From Verrucomicrobiota bacterium (GTDB lineage Bacteria; Verrucomicrobiota; Verrucomicrobiia; Chthoniobacterales; UBA10450), in NCBI GenBank assembly GCA_003217965.1, contig QHNB01000174.1:1-10755 (forward strand): a DNA stretch of 10,755 nucleotides. Reading direction: 5' to 3'. Shown here one piece after another: positions 7,917 through 10,755 of this stretch; within the stretch, counting starts at the first letter, position 1; each line of letters opens with the position of its first letter. The notes beneath the pieces were generated by a model that was not told the DNA's origin, ran no database searches, and was given only the letters and a program-made list of their open reading frames with translations. The position numbers and the translations under genes are program-made.

Positions 7917-7970
7917 GCGCGCTCTCGGCTCGAAAGGCAATTCCTGCTGAATAGCGTAGGCTAACGCGCC
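7917..7970. promoter_or_regulatory. Divergent intergenic region, halogenase-like gene / nagA
   Basis: Only 54 bases lie between the two divergent start codons, so their promoters must overlap each other or the neighbouring coding ends. On the minus strand GAGAG precedes the halogenase ATG; on the plus strand GTAGG lies about 10 nt before the nagA GTG. I see no clear -35/-10 pair or operator. Confidence 0.3.
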
Positions 7971-9113
7971 GTGATTTTCACCAATGGACGCGTAATTCTC
8001 TCCGATACCATTCGCGATGATCTCAATGTCGAGATTTGCGATGGCAAAATTGCGAGATTGCATTCGCGTAGCCGCGGCCTGGACGCAATCGATCTAAGCG
8101 GAAATTTCCTCGCGCCTGGCTTCGTCGATTTGCACGTTCATGGCGCTCTTGGACGGGACACGATGGAGATGAGCTTGGAATCATTTCAGGCGATTTGCGA
8201 TTACCATTGCCGCGGGGGAACGACTTCGCTCCTGCTGACCACCGTAACGGCGGAGATCAAACGGATCATTTCTGTTCTCGCCCGGGTGAGAGAGTACCGC
8301 TCACAAATTCCGCTGATCGCTGGCGCGCATGTGGAAGGGCCTTTCATCTCGCCTCAGAAGGTGGGCGCGCAAAATCCGGAATTCATCTGTGAACCAACGC
8401 CGGGATTGACTGATCAGCTCCTGGCATACGCCGACGTCATTAAGCGCGTTACGATCGCTCCCGAAATAAATGGGGCGCTGCCATTGATCAAGCGATTTGC
8501 TTCGGCGGGCATTAACGTAAGCGGCGGACACTCCGACGCATGGGACGAAGAAGCGCGCGCCGCCTTTGAATGCGGAATGCGCAGCACCACTCACACCTTC
8601 AATTGCATGTCATCGGCGAGGCGCCGCGGGGTTTATCGAGTTGCCGGGTTGCTTGAGTTTGCTTTGGGCGAGACGAAACTGAATTGCGAACTGATCGCCG
8701 ATGGTCATCACGTGTCCCCCACGCTGATGAAAATGGCTTATCACGCGAAGGGTCCAGCCGGAATATCACTCGTGACCGACGCGGTCGCCGGCGCGGGTTT
8801 GCCGAACGGGACGCCGTTTGAGGTCGGCGGGAAAAAATGCGTAGTCAAAAATGGGGTTGGCCTGCTCGCAGATGAGTCGGCCCTCGCCGGAAGTGTCGCT
8901 TCGATGCTCGATCTGGTGCGCACAATGGTGCGCCACGTCGGCATTCCTCTGGCCGATGCCGTCACCATGGCATCGCGCAACCCAGCACGCCAAATTGGTC
9001 TCTCCAAAAAGGGCGAAATCGCTATTGGAAATGATGCTGATCTTGTTGTTTTTTCACCAGAGTTCGAGGTGAAGCAGACGCTTGTTGCGGGGGAACAGAT
9101 TTACCCGGGCTGA
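7971..9113 (+). CDS. nagA: N-acetylglucosamine-6-phosphate deacetylase
   Basis: NagA removes the acetyl group from GlcNAc-6-phosphate, feeding amino-sugar catabolism and cell-wall recycling in the cytoplasm. The 380 residues fit the amidohydrolase (TIM-barrel) family. Metal and catalytic residues are visible: His55/His57 (DLHVHG), Glu122 (HVEGPFISP), His187 (SGGHSDA), His208 (TTHTFNCMS), and the catalytic Asp270 (LVTDAVAGAG). DGHHVSP (244-250) matches the substrate-side histidine motif. The intact HxH suggests a two-metal site, unlike E. coli NagA, which has lost that pair. The C terminus IGNDADLVVFSPEF is the usual small beta-domain. The start is a GTG with GTAGG upstream; no alternative is better. 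No nagB, nagE or regulator is nearby. The stop directly abuts the stop of the opposing gene. Confidence 0.94.
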   Translation: MIFTNGRVILSDTIRDDLNVEICDGKIARLHSRSRGLDAIDLSGNFLAPGFVDLHVHGALGRDTMEMSLESFQAICDYHCRGGTTSLLLTTVTAEIKRIISVLARVREYRSQIPLIAGAHVEGPFISPQKVGAQNPEFICEPTPGLTDQLLAYADVIKRVTIAPEINGALPLIKRFASAGINVSGGHSDAWDEEARAAFECGMRSTTHTFNCMSSARRRGVYRVAGLLEFALGETKLNCELIADGHHVSPTLMKMAYHAKGPAGISLVTDAVAGAGLPNGTPFEVGGKKCVVKNGVGLLADESALAGSVASMLDLVRTMVRHVGIPLADAVTMASRNPARQIGLSKKGEIAIGNDADLVVFSPEFEVKQTLVAGEQIYPG

Positions 9114-10147
9114 TTACAGCTCGAGCAAGAACTTTGCGATTTCGAGGGAAGCGTCGGGCCGGCTGATTTTGGCAATATTTTTCGACCATTCGCGCAGCAC
9201 TTTCGCGTCGTCCTCCAATGCACGGTGCAGCGCATCGACCACCTCATGGGTTGAAGACGCAACCACTCCCGAATTTGTTTCCACGATTAAGCGCGCGTTG
9301 CCCTCTTCCTGCCCTGGCACGACTTGATTGATAATCATCGGACAGCCGTGAGCAACCGCGGCAATTCCGTCGTCCAGCCGATGACCTCGAATTTTTGGGT
9401 GCTTAAGTTACGAATGGATTGAACCGCAAGTCGGAGCCTTTCGTCGTGGCCAACCGTTACAGTCAATTGCGTGTTTGGAATTACGGCGAGCTCGCGCACG
9501 AGGTCTGGTGCCAGTGCCTGGCCCGGCGTGATCATGTAGAGGATACGCCGCGGCGGATCGATCGAACGACTACTCCGTAAGCTAGGATCCGCAAAACGCG
9601 GGCTCACAGGAAATCCGAGCACTCGCAGCAGATGGCGCGACACGCCCGCGCGCGTAAGCACGTCGGCGGTCGGTTCGTTCGCGATAAGAAAACAGTCGGC
9701 GGAACAGCGAAACCAGATCGCATTGATTGTGATTGAGTCCGTGATCGCTACCACCCGCTTTGGCCGGGAGCCGTTCACCGCCCCGAAAGTTTCGTCGAGG
9801 AAATGCGGATAAGCTGGAAATACGGAAACGATCGCGTCCGGCCGATCCTGCCGGATAATTTCGGCCAGGCGCCGACGAGCCGGAAAGAACCAGCGCAGGC
9901 GGGTGCGAAATTCTTCTTGTTTGTCGATCCAGGAATAGAGCGATGCCCAGGCCTGGGGCAGGCGATTTATCCCTCTGAGGTAAGCGCGGCGTGCCACGGT
10001 ATTAATCACACCAAATGTTTCGGCAAAAATATCGCGGATTTGGACTTGGGTTTCGGGGGCTATTTGTAGAAGTCCATCGCGAATTCCGCGCGCGGCGCTG
10101 TTGTGTCCTTCGCCGAATCCGGCGGTGAGAATGAGAATTTTTTTCAC
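9114..10147 (-). pseudogene. MGDG-synthase/MurG-like glycosyltransferase, frameshifted
   Basis: Resembles the family of diacylglycerol glucosyl/galactosyltransferases and MurG (GT28 type). The first segment (GTG 10147 to about 9360) holds the N-terminal acceptor domain with GFGEGHNSAARGI (10-22) and ends in a strand reading VIGWTTELPRLL. The frame then hits TGA at 9335-9337. The C-terminal domain resumes in another frame as AHGCPMIINQVVPGQEEGNARL and runs to the stop at 9114. What is missing between ELPR and AHGCP is the stretch that in this family carries the GKAGGAT-type UDP-sugar-binding motif, so more than a single base is lost: a deletion of 3n+1 bases is the simplest reading, roughly 18-20 residues. 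As written the product cannot bind a donor sugar. An assembly error is possible. Confidence 0.83.
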
Positions 10148-10209
10148 GTCAGGATTGGGCGCGGGGAGTTTAATGGATAATTGCGAGCGGCAAAGTACAG
10201 TTGCGCGAA
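10148..10209. promoter_or_regulatory. Divergent intergenic region, glycosyltransferase / YihY-family gene
   Basis: Sixty-two bases between two divergent starts. A weak plus-strand candidate is TTGGGC followed 15 bases later by GATAAT, but the spacing is short. A small inverted repeat, TTGC-gagcg-GCAA, is present. No strong ribosome-binding site precedes either gene. Confidence 0.25.
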
Positions 10210-10755
10210 ATGAACACGCTCCGGCTCATCGGGCGGGCGACGCGGAGTCTGATCTGGGAGACAGCGACGGACAATACCACCGGTCTGGCGGCGCAGTTGG
10301 CCTACCAATTTCTCTTTACCCTCGCCCCCGGCCTGCTCTTTCTTTGGCATCTGCTCGGATTATTCGGTACCGACCCAGGGAAACTGCATCGCATTTTTGT
10401 CGTCTTGAAAGAATTTCTGCCGCCGGATCCCAAAGTACAGGATATTCTCGATTCCGCTCTGGCCAGCGTCGTTGTCACCGGCTCGAGCGGGTTAATCGCA
10501 AACGTTGGCATCGTCGCTGGGATTTATCTTGGGACGATGTTTATCAGCACGATCTCGCGCGCCCTCAGTCAAACACATGGCGTGGTGGAGGATCGACATT
10601 GGTGGTCGAAGTACATCATTTCTTTTCTGTTGCTGTTTTGGTTCGGGATCACAATTTTGATTTGCTTCAACGCCGTCGTCTTCGGCGAAACGTTGGCCGG
10701 GATCGCGGAAGTAAATTTCCAGCTGAAGATTCCTCTCCAGGAATGGGTCGCGGCC
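10210..10755 (+). CDS. YihY/virulence factor BrkB family membrane protein, 5' part
   Basis: The first 182 codons of a gene that continues past the right edge. The product matches the YihY/BrkB family (formerly mis-assigned as RNase BN), multi-pass inner-membrane proteins of about 280-400 residues with unclear function, possibly transport. The family start is visible as GLAAQLAYQFLFTLAPGLLF (25-44), comparable to the usual ALAYYTLFSLAPLL. Hydrophobic segments are at about 33-52, 88-112 and 138-162, the last (YIISFLLLFWFGITILICF) following a WW pair. ATG 10210 is the first in-frame start ahead of the conserved region; only a weak GCGAA precedes it. It is divergent from the broken glycosyltransferase. 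The remaining helices are outside the window. Confidence 0.88.
   Translation, partial: MNTLRLIGRATRSLIWETATDNTTGLAAQLAYQFLFTLAPGLLFLWHLLGLFGTDPGKLHRIFVVLKEFLPPDPKVQDILDSALASVVVTGSSGLIANVGIVAGIYLGTMFISTISRALSQTHGVVEDRHWWSKYIISFLLLFWFGITILICFNAVVFGETLAGIAEVNFQLKIPLQEWVAA

Noticed and set aside
7917..8063. N-terminal extension of the halogenase-like gene to 8063
   Set aside because: The 49 extra residues have no family similarity and would overlap the start of nagA; the FAD fold begins right after the ATG at 7916.
1..10755. CRISPR array, tRNA, transposase, toxin-antitoxin or defence genes
   Set aside because: Reading both strands I found no spaced direct repeats, tRNA-like folds or proteins of these families.

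Overview
The window looks like chromosomal DNA from a soil-type member of the Verrucomicrobia. This is inferred from overall gene flavour: a TolB/TPR adenylate-cyclase protein, an A24 prepilin peptidase with a large cytoplasmic insert, an MGDG-synthase-like glycosyltransferase and moderately high G+C. There is no rRNA or other marker that would settle the lineage, so the assignment is tentative.

Layout. (1) Positions 1-1881, minus strand: a class III nucleotide cyclase fused to a membrane anchor, a TolB-like domain and TPR-like helices. It runs off the left edge and is broken by a one-base frameshift near 1422 and an in-frame TAG at 813-815. (2) Positions 2150-6355, plus strand: a compact operon-like run of folB (dihydroneopterin aldolase), argH (argininosuccinate lyase), a Nudix hydrolase of the ADP-ribose pyrophosphatase type, tatC and a prepilin peptidase. 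Three of the four junctions are a 1-nt gap, a 1-nt gap and a 4-nt ATGA overlap. (3) Positions 6375-7916, minus: a flavin-dependent halogenase-like monooxygenase. It is transcribed divergently from (4) nagA, 7971-9113, plus. (5) Positions 9114-10147, minus: an MGDG-synthase/MurG-like glycosyltransferase. It carries a frameshifting deletion that removes the expected donor-sugar-binding motif, and its stop codon abuts that of nagA. (6) Positions 10210-10755, plus: the start of a YihY/BrkB-family membrane protein, cut by the right edge.

How the genes relate. The central run combines housekeeping functions (folate, arginine, nucleotide clean-up) with two envelope functions (Tat export and type IV pilin/pseudopilin processing). 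They are probably linked by co-transcription and coupled translation rather than by one pathway. NagA recycles amino-sugar phosphates. The halogenase-like enzyme has no biosynthetic neighbours in view.

I see no RNA gene, CRISPR array, insertion sequence or defence system. The points most worth a second look are the two disrupted genes, the insert in the prepilin peptidase, and the orphan halogenase-like enzyme that keeps both signature motifs.
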